From Avena insularis (lineage: Eukaryota > Streptophyta > Magnoliopsida > Poales > Poaceae): a stretch of 64,000 bases of DNA. Positions within the stretch are counted from its first letter, which is position 1; each line of letters starts with the position of its first letter. Of this stretch, positions 1 through 10,131 are shown piece after piece. The stretch lies in contig CM042693.1 of assembly GCA_023614405.1 (NCBI GenBank), positions 332,799,527 to 332,863,526 on the forward strand. The letters are read 5' to 3'. The notes under the pieces were generated by a model that saw nothing but the letters and a program-made list of their open reading frames with translations, was not told the DNA's origin and made no database searches. The position numbers were made by a program, and so were the translations under genes.

Positions 1-2
1 CA

Positions 3-3000
3 AAGAAGGTTCAGATAGATGAGCAATTCCCAGAGCGTACTGTTACTATTGGTGCAGGCCTAGATGCTAAATAGGAAAGCGAGCTCACCAACTTCCTCCG
101 TGAGAATCGGGATATCTTTGCATGGTCAACTCAGGATCTGCAAGGTGTTCCGAGGGAGTTGGCTGAGCACTCTCTGAATGTAAGGCCAGGAGCAAGGCCG
201 GTGAAGCAACCTCTCCGCCGCTTCGCCGAAGACAGGAGAAAAATAATAGGGGATGAAATAGCTCGGCTCCTGGCGGCCGGGTTCATCATGGAGGTGTCAG
301 ATCCGGATTGGTTGTCAAACCCGGTGCTAGTAGAAAAGAAGAAGGATGATCCGAATGTAGCCATTGTATGGCGAATGTGTATCGATTACACGAACCTGAA
401 CAAGGCGTGTCCAAAAGATCCTTTTCCCTTACCTAGAATAGACCAAGTCATTGATTCGACCGCTGGTTGTGAACTATTGTCATTTGTAGACGCGTATTCT
501 GGTTTTCACCAGATACCGTTAAATCCGGCCGATCAAATAAAGACTGCGTTTATTACCCCGTACGGGGCTTATTGCTATCGCACAATGCCATTCGGCCTGC
601 GCAACGCAGGAGCAACGTATCAAAGATGCATGCAAAAATGTCTACATGACCAGATAGGAAAAAATGTACAAGTATATGTGGATGATGTGGTTATCAAAAC
701 CAAAGAAAGCAAAACACTGCTGGGTGATATACGGCAGACCTTCGCGAACCTGAGAAGGTTCCGAATGAAGCTTAACCCGGAAAAATGCACATTTGGCATG
801 CCAGCAGGAAAATTACTCGGTTTTCTCGTATCTAGCCGAGGTATAGAGGCCAACCCAACCAAGATAAAGGCAGTAGATAGGATGGAGTTGCCGAGGTGTC
901 TAAATGACGTACAAAAGTTCACGGGTTGTTTAGCCTCGCTCAACCGGTTTGTATGTCGGCTTGGGGAGAAGGCATTACCACTCTATCAACTGATGAAGAA
1001 ATCAGATAAGTTCATTTGGACTCCACAAGCAGACAGTGCATTTCATGAATTGAAAAGGATGTTGGTCACAGCGCCCATTTTAGCTTTTCCATTATCAAAA
1101 GAGCCTATGTTACTCTACATAGCGGCTACCAACAGAGTAGTGAGTGCTGTAATCGTCGTAGAACGAGTCGAAAATGATAAGTCAGTACAGAGGCCGGTGT
1201 ATTATTTGAGCGAGGTGTTATCCGCTTCAAAGCAAAATTATCCACATTATCAGAAGATGGCTTATGGAGTGTACATGTCGGCAAGGAAACTTAAACATTA
1301 CTTCGAAGAGCACCCCATCAAAGTGATTTGTGAAGCACCAATAGCCGACATATTGAGCAACAAAGATGCAAGTGGACGAATAGCAAAATGGGCAATTGAA
1401 TTGTCACCTTATGCTCCGCAATTCGATAGGAGAGATGCAATCAAATCTCAGGCTGTGGCCGACTTCTTCGTAGATTGGGCCGAGGTGCAATATGAGCCAC
1501 CATTACCAGAACCGAATTATTGGACGATGCACTTTGACGGTTCCAAACTAAGAAATGGTTTGGGGGCAGGAATAGTGTTAACCTCGCCCAAAAGAGATCA
1601 GCTGAAATATGTGCTGCAAATACATTTGGCCGCGTCAAACAACGTAGCCGAATATGAAGCACTGGTCCATGGATTGAAGGTAGCAAAAGAGATTGGCATA
1701 CGCCGAATCTTATGCTATGGGGACTCAGATCTAGTAGTACAGCAAGTCTCAGGCAATTGGGACGCATTGGATGATAATATGGCTTTGTATAGATTTCATG
1801 TGCAAAAGATCAGTGGATACTTTGAAGGGTGTGAATTTCACCACATACCTCGGGCAGAAAACGATGTCGCAGACACGTTGTCAAAGCTAGGATCAACCAG
1901 GCAGTCAATTCCCACAGGTATCGCCCTAGAGCACCTAAGGAAACCATCGATAACTCCATCACCAGAGTCCGAATCCATATTTATTCCGGTAAATTCAGCA
2001 GAAGATAGTGTGCGGATGGAAATTGACCAGCAATATAACCCGGAATTCCCCAAGAGAAAGACAGCTGAGGTAAGCATAACTATGGAGAAAGCCGAGGTAG
2101 TTATGTCGGCAGAAAATATGGAAATAGACAGTGAGACCACACCAGAGAAAATCACACCTATATGGGCGCAACCCATATTCTCTTTCCTTAGAGATGCGAC
2201 TTTGCCGAATAATGAGGTGTTAGCAAGACAGATAGCAAGGAGAGCTAAAGCTTATACGATCATAAATAACGAGCTATACAAAAGAAGCGTCACAAGCGTA
2301 TTGCAAAGATGTGCGAGTTCGGCAGAAGGCCAGGAGATCCTCCTAGATATACATCAAGGAGAATGTGGACATCATGCCTCATCTCGTGCCTTAGTGGCCA
2401 AAGCATTCAGGCATGGGTTTTATTGGCCAACGGCGTTGAAAGAAGCCAAAGAACTGGTTGAAAAATGCAATGGTTGTCAGAGATATGCAACCAAGATACA
2501 CATGCCATCGTCCGAGTTAAAAACGATACCCATTACTTGGCCATTTTCTGTGTGGTGCTTAGATATGGTGGGACCATTTAAGCCGGCCCGAGGGGGGATG
2601 ACCCACATATTGGTTATGGTGGACAAGTTCACAAAATGGACTGAAGTGAAACCAATAAAAAAATGTGATGGGCCCACAGCAGTGAAATTCCTCAAAGATA
2701 TTATCTTAAGATATGGATACCCGCACAGTGTTATTACAGATAACGGCACAAACTTTGCAGAAGGAGCTTTCGCTAGATTTTGCCAAGAGAAGCACATAAG
2801 ATTAGATGTTGCCTCTGTGGCTCACCCAGCATCCAATGGGCAAGTGTAAAGGTCTAATGGACTAGTATTGTCCGGAATAAAACCACGACTCGTCGAACCG
2901 CTGCAAAGGTCGGCAGGATGTTGGATTGAGGAACTACCAGCAGTATTATGGAGCCTCAGGACTACTCCAAACAGATCAACAGGTTATACACCATTCTTTC

Positions 3001-3415
3001 TGGTATATGGAGCAGAAGCCGTTCAACCGACATAATACATGACTCGCCAAGAGTTACTCAATATACAACTTCAGAAGTAAATGAAGTAGCTCGGCAAGAT
3101 ACTTTTGATCTGCTAGAAGAAGCCAGAGAGCTGGCGCTATCAAGATCAGCTATTTATCAGCAGAACTTGCGACGATATCACAGCAAGAAGGTGAATCCAA
3201 GAGTGTTCAAAGAAGGAGATTTAGTTCTCCGACTGGTGCAACACACGGCCGGCATGCACAAGCCGTCGCCTCCATGGGAAGGACCATTCGTCGTGAGCAA
3301 AGCATTGCACAATGATGCCTATTACCTAATCGATGCTCAATCCCAGAAAAGAACAGGCGGAAGAAAGCGAAAAAGGCCATGGAACGTAGCTTTACTTCGT
3401 CCATTTTACTCGTAG
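3..3415 (+). pseudogene. Gypsy pol: RT, RNase H, second RNase H, integrase (broken)
   Basis: Reverse transcriptase-integrase polyprotein of the Gypsy element; in an intact copy it would copy the RNA and insert the cDNA. RT catalytic motif YVDD is at 675-686 and the RNase H of the RT unit follows to about 1500. A second RNase H-like domain starts near MHFDGSK (about 1528) and contains AEYEAL and a GDSDL motif. The integrase zinc module (paired His, then CNGC near 2467) and the DDE core (CLDM near 2560, ITDNG near 2735) follow. Breaks: in-frame TAG at 72-74; TAA at 2847-2849, exactly where the family has the catalytic Glu after NGQV; and a frame change near 3030, after which the integrase C-terminus is read to the stop at 3413-3415. 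The start lies upstream of the window. Not functional as read. Confidence 0.92.
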
Positions 3416-3474
3416 CAGTCATCAGTGACACATTGTAAAGTAGTATCTCAAGATCAAGCACCAATTATGTTTTG

Positions 3475-3945
3475 AACCTCGGCATCCAGAGCAGTGACTC
3501 GGGGACTGCCATATGTTATTTCAATTTTAGGTTATGTATTAAACCTCGGCATCCAGAGCAGTGACTCGGGTACTGCCATATGTTATTTTAATTTTAGGTT
3601 ATGTATTAAACCTCGGCATCCAGAGCAGTGACTCGGGGACTGCCATATGTTATTTCAATTTCATGTTATGTATTAAACCTCGGCATCCAGAGCAGTGACT
3701 CGGGGACTGCCATATGTTATTTCAATTTTATGTTATGTGTTAAACCTCGGCATCCAGAGCAGTGACTCGGGGACTGCCGTATGTTATTTCAATTTTATGT
3801 TATGTACTAAACCTCGGCACCTTGAGCAGTGACTCGGCAACCGTCTTATATTATTTCTGAAATTTGGTTTACAAACTAGACTTCGGCGCCATAGGCAGTG
3901 ACTCGGGGACTGCCATATATTGTTTCAAAGTAGTGGTTAGCCTTT
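3475..3945 (+). repeat. 67-bp tandem array, about 7 copies
   Basis: Copies start at 3475, 3542, 3609, 3676, 3743 and 3810 (exact 67-bp steps), then 3879 (69 bp) and a decayed partial. Each begins AACCTCGGCATCCAGAGCAG and contains GACTCGGGGACTGCC and ATATGTTATTT. The first five differ by only one to a few bases and the last two are diverged. It lies directly after the integrase stop and before the 3' end of the antisense gene. Confidence 0.95.
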
Positions 3946-4380
3946 GATACAAGGAAGGTATCAAACTTCGACACTCAAAGTAAGAACAGCTCAATCTCAT
4001 ATGATATTCGAAGTCCACACCCAGATTAATGGGCTAAACCACGGGAGCACAAAGGCAAATATATATCCCAAAATCAAGAAATTGCAGGCCGCCAAAGCAA
4101 GGATTCGGACGAACAAGACCACTTAAACAAAGTAATAACAATTACAAACATATATGTCTCAGCAGCACACGGCAAAAGAAATTCATACCATACAGAAGAC
4201 GGACAAATATTCCACGTACATCATACGCCCGGCATACCAGGGATAAGAAATGACTTAGAGGTTTTTTGCTGGAGAGGCAATAACTTGGTCAGGGGCTGGG
4301 CACTCCGAGGTAGGTGGAACTTCGTCCGAGGTTGCGTCGCCCTCCACAAACCTAGGAGCGACTTCGGAGGAAGCCCGAGG
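3946..4380. other. Spacer between tandem array and antisense gene
   Basis: No convincing coding potential on either strand. It should contain the 3' untranslated end of the antisense gene (minus) and perhaps the end of the sense pol transcript. No clear signal is assigned. Confidence 0.5.
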
Positions 4381-7300
4381 CTACTGAGGAGCATCAGTTT
4401 GCGCAGTAGAATGCCCAGTACCTTTGGATGAGTATCGCGCGTCGCCATGTCCATCTGAGCTCGAACTGGAATCACCAGAAGTAGCCGAGTCATCCTCATC
4501 TTCTCCTTGTTCAGCTGAGTTGTTATCCGACGCATCCTCAACTACGACCTCGTCTTCCGGGTTAGGAAGGAAACTCGGACCTTCGTTCCAGGTATGCACG
4601 TCGGCATACTCAACGAGCTAGAAGGCGCGAGCTTGCCGAAGAGCGACAAAGGTTGGGTCCTCAACCCAATGGGAACCAGTGCGCAAATTTCTCAAGATAT
4701 CAAGAGAAATATCTTCATACCATGACATGATAACAGTGAGAGCCATATCAGCGCCAGCTCGTCCGGCTGATTCCCTCCAAAGACTTAGTTGCCTCTCGGA
4801 TGCCATTAATCTTTCCACCAGCAATTGGACCTCATTGATATCAGGAGTCCCAGAAGTATTCGGCCAGAGAACATGGTAGGCTTGGATAGCTGCCTGCACC
4901 AAATCCCTGCCCATAATCTTCATCGGACCAACTGCAGCAAGCGGACAACCAGAAATCTTCCATCGAGTACTCCGAGTCCGCGTCAACAGGAACACCTCGG
5001 CGCACACGAGCACTAAGAACCGCTTTAGAACTCACGGGCTTAGCTTCTGGAAAATGATCTGCGCAAAACACGAATGCGTCTTTAGCCCAGTCTGAAGGTC
5101 TTTAGCCCAGTCAATCTTGCTCTTCTCAAAGCGAGCGATCTCCTCGCTCATTCCCAGAGTTTTCAGTTTGGCAGCCTCGAGGAGTTCTTTATTTTTCTGC
5201 AGTTGCAGAGCTAGCCGATTTTTCTCCTCAGAGAACTCCTGGTCTACCTTTTCTAATTCGGACTTCTGAGAGAGCTTAAGGGCCTCCACATCTTGTAGCG
5301 AGCTATTTCATCATCTTTTCTTTTAAATTGCCCGAATGAGTAGCGCTTTGTTCTAAAAAATGCAGCATCACATCAGGCATGGGCGTGCAATCTTGGTGAG
5401 ATGCTGCAAAGGTTTGTAACTCGGCTTTACCAAAGCCAAAAGAGATAAAAGAAACTTAGCGCACATTTGAAAGAGGGAAGGTATAAAGTAAAAGGGCAAC
5501 TAACCTTCCAGGGTCTTGACTTTCTTCTCAAGACGGATGTTAAGATTATTGATGTTACTTGTTTACCAACAAAGTGAGCCGACATCTCGCATACAAAACA
5601 GTAAGAATGTCGGAGATGACGAAAAGAATTGTCGACTTACCAGCTTTTTTCACCACAGGAATAACTTTCTCATATTTTTCTTCCAATTTTCTGTGCGAAA
5701 AAAGCAATCTTTGAAATTCGGCAGTCCGCCGGTCATGTGCAACCTAAGCAATAGAGCAAACGATGAATGGATATTCGAATATAAAACAGATCCGAGTCAA
5801 GCAAGACTTAACCCGGATCTAGGTGGCTGGATATTCGAAGCTAAAACAGATCCGAGTCAAGCAAAACTTAACCCGGATCTAGGTGGCTGGATATTCGAAT
5901 ATAAAACAGATCCACGTCAAGCAAGACTTAACCCGGATCTAGGTGGCTGGATATTCGAAGCTAAAACAGATCCGAGTCAAGCAAAACTTAACCCGGATCT
6001 AGGTGGCTGGATATTCGAATATAAAACAGATCCACGTCAAGCAAGACTTAACCCAGATCTAGGTGGCTGGATATTCGAAGATAAAACAGATCCGAGTCAA
6101 GCAAAACTTAACTCGGACCTAGGTGGCTGGATAATCCAAATTCAGATAGAGACAAATCAAGCAGAATTTAAGACAGATCTAGCTGGATAGAGGTTCGAAT
6201 CATAAAACTTCCAAACGAATAACAAGTTATTCGCTTGCAAGCTTCGGGGACTAGAATATATAATAGCATCTGGGGAATTAATCAAAACTCCATAAAAAAC
6301 AATTACCTCATTCATCTTGTTACTATCAAGAACGATCTTGGCGGCTTGATGCAGGCGGCTGCTGATGTCGGAAAGCTGAAACGGCTGGCTGGCTGGATTA
6401 CCCTCGAACTGATCGGCAGCATTCCAGTTGTTGGCGTATTCAACCAGCGAGCCGAGGCTGTTTCCACTCGCCGTGCGAGTTAGGACTTTACCTCGGACGT
6501 GTTGTGTAACCACCGCTGCCGCTGGGCTTTTATGAAGAGCGAGCTGGGCGGCCGTGAGTAACGGAGGCTTTGGCGGAGGCACTTCCTTTGCGCAGCACAT
6601 CGGCTATACTTGGCTGAGAAGAGCCGGCAAGACCTTTCTGGGAGGAGGAAGCTTTGGTGATGACGGCTTTTCTTGTTTTAGAAGAGGCATCAGTAGGAGC
6701 TGATACCTCGGCAATGGGAACGGCGTCTTTAGGAGCCGGAGGATTCACGGTCGCAGAAGGCGCTGAGATATGGACATCCTCGGCCAGGGAAGGGGTCACT
6801 GTGGAAATCGCGGGGGCAGAAAGAGGCCCAGTAGAGACATTAGGGTTCACAGAGAAGGCAGCAAGGTTGGCAGAAATATCTGTGGGCCGAGTGAAATCAA
6901 CATCAACGGGAGGAATCTCGGGGACATCGTGGCGAGGTGGCGTCCCATTTGGAGCTGGAGGAGATGCAGCGCGAACAGGACTGGGAATCCTGGTATCTTC
7001 AGTAGGCGGAGGAGACGGCTGCCGAGTCATACGACTAGTCATGCTAGGACCGCCGGGCTTAACAGAAAGTGGAGCACTGCGAAAATAAAAAAATGGGTCA
7101 GGTTGAAAAGCAGAAAGAGAGAAACAAGAAATACGAGCAAAAGGAACTTACCCTGCGACTCCAGGCATGGTCTTGCGCCTGGGAGGATTCGGAGCGGATT
7201 TCTTCATTCGTTTCTTGGGGGGCGCCTCTGAGGCACCAGCGGGAGCCCCACGTTTCCCCGAGGTAACAGGGGGTCGGGAAGCAATAGGCTCGGCATCATG

Positions 7301-8580
7301 AACCTGACCGGCCGGATTAGCTGGGAAAGTAGAAGCCGGAAATGCATAAGAAATGGGCATTGCGGCAACTACCTCTAGAACTTGGACCTCGTCCGAATCA
7401 CCTTCCTCCTCGTGGGCCGAGGTCTTGCCACGAGCACGGGCCGGAGCGGGGTCTGACTTAGGAACGAACTCTTCCGAGTCCGGCTCCCCATTATCCGGGG
7501 TATTCCGGTCCGCAGGCCACGGAAGTGATAAAACCTCGGCGTCCTCATCCTTCTGCTCCACAAACCTCTGTAAGACGAGAGAGAAGAAGATTAGCAAAGA
7601 CGGTTACGAAAGCAATTGGAAAACAAAGCATTAGTGATTAAGCTTACTTCGGGAGGGGGATGCTCGCGGGTGAACGGCTTCAATCCCCAAGCCCAGTCCT
7701 TGGGCATCTCCGTCTTAAAGATAGCTTGGACGCGCTTAAAGATGAGATAGTTGTCCAGCTCCACGGTCGAGACTCGGTTGGGGTCAAGAGGACCGCTCAT
7801 GTAGCAGAGTTTGTGCGTCCGTTTCTGGAATGGGCAGATTCAGCTACTGACGAAGGTAGCCATCAGATCCTCGCCGCGTAACCTGGCGCGGATAAGTTCC
7901 TTGAGCCGAATCTCAAAGGCCTCGGCCAAAGCGTGGGTCTTCCTCGGATTATAAGTCCAGTTCTCCTTGAAAGGCGTGCCAATGCAGAAGGCAGGGAGCC
8001 AAATCTTATCCTCCTTTCCTGTATTCTTAACATAGAAGAAGGACTTGTGCCACTTCTTGCACGACTCTAGCCCTGTGACACGAGGAAATACGGATTTCCT
8101 CTGAGGTGTAATGGACGCTGCTCCACATTGGGTAAGCAGCTTCTCATAAGGGTGCAGAGACTTGTCTGGAACAACGTTAGAACGAATCTGGAAAAACTTC
8201 GACCAGACATGCATGGACGGCCATAGGCCGAAGTATCCCTCCGAGGCAGAGATAAAAGCAGAGAGAGAGGCGATGGCATTGGCAGGAAGATGATGCGGCT
8301 GAAGGCCGAAGTAGTCAAGAAACTACCTAGCAAAGTCGCTGAGAGGGAGACCGAAGCCGCACGCGAAATGCGACATGAAAACTACATACTCGCCCACCCT
8401 GAGGTCGGGAGAGGACTCGCTGCCGGGTACACGACAAGCTACCTCGGCGGGAATCCTCCGAGTCCGGATAAGCCACTCGATCTCGCGGCGAGTAATAGAG
8501 GAGCCCTGCCACGAGCCTCGCTCGGGCCCAGAGCCAGCGTCATCATCCTCTATCAGGGCACCGCTGATGGAGCTAGACAT
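4381..8580 (-). pseudogene. Spliced antisense gene of the Gypsy element (putative-gypsy-transposon N-domain, coiled-coil C-terminus)
   Basis: Exons inferred from GT/AG sites on the minus strand: 8580-7648, 7567-7152, 7076-6307, 5743-5641, about 5562-5505, and 5403-4381. ATG at 8578-8580 (MSSSIS). Exon 1 resembles the plant 'putative gypsy type transposon' (Transposase_28) domain, with a segment reading YFGLWPS and later FFYV..IWLPAFCIG. Exon 2 is acidic, Pro/Ser-rich, and ends with a basic cluster PPKKRMKK (possible nuclear signal). Exon 3 is Pro/Ser/Ala-rich. Exons 4-6 are charged coiled coil, ending in an acidic, Ser-rich tail. Breaks: in-frame TAG at 8323-8325, TGA at 7840-7842, TAG at 4618-4620, and frame changes near 6530-6600 and 4950-5070. 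A 20-bp tandem duplication containing CTTTAGCCCAGTC lies at about 5081-5112. Role unknown; such antisense genes are known in Tat-lineage elements. Confidence 0.72.
5764..6190 (+). repeat. 60-bp minisatellite, 7 copies, with 120-bp higher-order pattern
   Basis: Exact 60-bp steps at 5761, 5821, 5881, 5941, 6001, 6061 and 6121 (the last is diverged). Copies 2 and 4 are identical, and copies 3 and 5 differ at one base, so the array grew by doubling a 120-bp dimer. The period is a multiple of three, so the plus strand shows a 20-residue repeat open across the array; this is probably incidental because the array lies in intron 3 (5744-6306) of the antisense gene. Confidence 0.95.
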
Positions 8581-8947
8581 GGGCTCGCCGGAGAAATCCG
8601 CGGAGGAAGAACTAGCGGCGGAGGAAAACCTAGAGCTACAGGGCCCCGTCGTGGTTCCTCCCAAAAACAGCGGCGGAGCAGAGAAAAAACTGCCACGTGG
8701 GTAAAGAAGAGGAACAGAGATCTCTAGAGGGAAGGCTAGGCAACGGGACCGGAAGAACTCACCAGCGACGGTGGCGGAACGAGCAAGCAGGGGTGAAGGC
8801 GACGGAGCGGTACGGCGGAACCTCTGCCGTGGAGAACTCAGACAAGCTCACGGCGGCGGAAGCGTGAGCGGAGGCAGAGGAGCGAGGAAGAAGAAGGGCA
8901 CGGGCGAGCGAAAAGGGGAAAGTAAATCCCCCAGCGCCGCGCCCCTC

Positions 8948-8953
8948 TTTATA
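8948..8953 (-). promoter_or_regulatory. TATA box of the antisense gene
   Basis: TATAAA on the minus strand (context CGGTTATAAAGAGG), about 370 bp before the ATG at 8580 and outside the LTR. A splice-donor-like GTGAGT near 8757 (minus) could start a leader intron. This suggests the antisense gene has its own promoter rather than using the LTR. Inferred from motif and position only. Confidence 0.55.
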
Positions 8954-9327
8954 ACCGCGTAACCTGCGAGGTAGTGGGATCGTGCGTGAGGCAGTTGACC
9001 GCGTAGATCGTGTATGTAGCACCAACGCACGATGATGAGGGGAACCGCACCGGCGGCCACACAGTGGGAAAGAAAGCCACGATCCCCGATGGAAACGGCA
9101 CGCGAGGCGTCGTAGAGCTGACGAGATAGGCACAGCGATGGCTGTAGACTGACAATGAATACTATAGGGGAACAAAAAACTAGAAATACAATGATGAGTA
9201 AGACACGTAGGACGAGGCGTACGCGAGAAGATAGGATGATACCACGAGCAAATTAACTCGGAAACAAGGCAAAAGAAATCTCTTGAAACTGATACGGCCC
9301 GGCCGAAGTTATTGGCAGGGCCATACC

Positions 9328-9342
9328 AGCTTCGGGGACTAA
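9328..9342 (+). promoter_or_regulatory. Polypurine tract region of the Gypsy element
   Basis: The purine-rich stretch around TTCGGGGACTAA lies immediately before the LTR start TGTTGGGG. It is the expected plus-strand primer of an LTR element. The run is short and interrupted. Confidence 0.6.
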
Positions 9343-10131
9343 TGTTGGGGAAATGACCTCGGGTAGGGTAAAGACGGGGAAAGATGAAAGGAGATTGCCC
9401 GTGTAGTTTCTGAGTTCAAGTATGAGTCGGCCGAATCCTTTAGAGTTCGGCCGAGATAGGGAAGGGCAGGACCCTCGTAATAATGACAAGGCATTACCCG
9501 GACGAGGTACTGAATAAGTCGGCCGGGTTAGCCTGAGTAATCTTAATACAGGAGAAGGACAAGCCGAGTTACGCGAGGCGGGGCCGAATGATACAAAGCT
9601 TGCAAGGGAAGGAGAATCCTAAAGACAAACTCTAGCCGCAGGCTAGGGAGAATCTGAGCGGAGCCAAGCACAAGGGACAAAGGCGCAGAGTGACAGACGG
9701 ACAGAAGGAGGTCACGGAGGTGACAGTCCTGAAGCCCGAGGCACGCAGGAGGGGCCCTCTGGAGCCTTGTCGTCATTAGAAGGGCGACAGGGAAAGGAGG
9801 CCGCCGAACTACTATATTGGGACAAGGATATTCCTCGAATATGCTTGCCCCGTCAGCCCTAAAGGAACCCAAGGCTCTCCTTTATAAGGGGAGGCTTGGA
9901 CCCTGAGGAGGGCATCAGCTCATTTAGTACCGTTAGGCTGGTAAAGTTCTTCCTTTCTCCTTGAATACAGCTCAAGGAGCACTTGTAGCCCAAGGAAGGA
10001 GAAATAAAGATCTTTGCCTTTGTCTTATGTGTGTAGAATCAACTGCATCTTCCCTCCCCCAGATCCCTCTAGCATCCATTGGCCCCATACTTTAGCCTAC
10101 CCATGGCATCTGCCGTGCCACCACCACGACA
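9343..10131 (+). repeat. 3' LTR of the Gypsy element (789 bp)
   Basis: Starts TGTTGGGGAAATGACC and ends CCACCACGACA. It contains a TATAAG core promoter at 9883-9888 (context CTTTATAAGGGGAGG) and an AATAAA poly(A) signal at 10003-10008. The partner LTR lies outside the window, so the boundaries rest on TG/CA ends, the tract upstream and the abrupt change to Copia sequence after 10131. Confidence 0.8.

Larger units (their letters stand above)
1..10131 (+). mobile_element. Ty3/Gypsy LTR retrotransposon, Tat-type lineage, 5' part outside window
   Basis: Order seen on the plus strand: RT, RNase H, a second RNase H-like domain, integrase, 67-bp tandem array, long antisense gene, polypurine tract and 3' LTR. 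This order (pol, then a long 3' region with an antisense reading frame) plus the additional RNase H is known for the Tat/Grande/RIRE2 branch of plant Gypsy elements. The 5' LTR, primer site, gag and protease lie before the window. The 3' LTR runs TG (9343) to CA (10131), followed by ACCGT as the presumed target duplication; the matching left copy cannot be seen. The element sits inside an Angela-like Copia fragment that resumes at 10132. Confidence 0.85.

Noticed and set aside
5516..6190. Long plus-strand frame with 20-residue repeats as a protein gene
   Set aside because: It is a 60-bp minisatellite inside an intron of the opposite strand; the period alone keeps the frame open.
5764..6190. 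CRISPR-like array
   Set aside because: There are no unique spacers; units are contiguous and the host is a plant genome.
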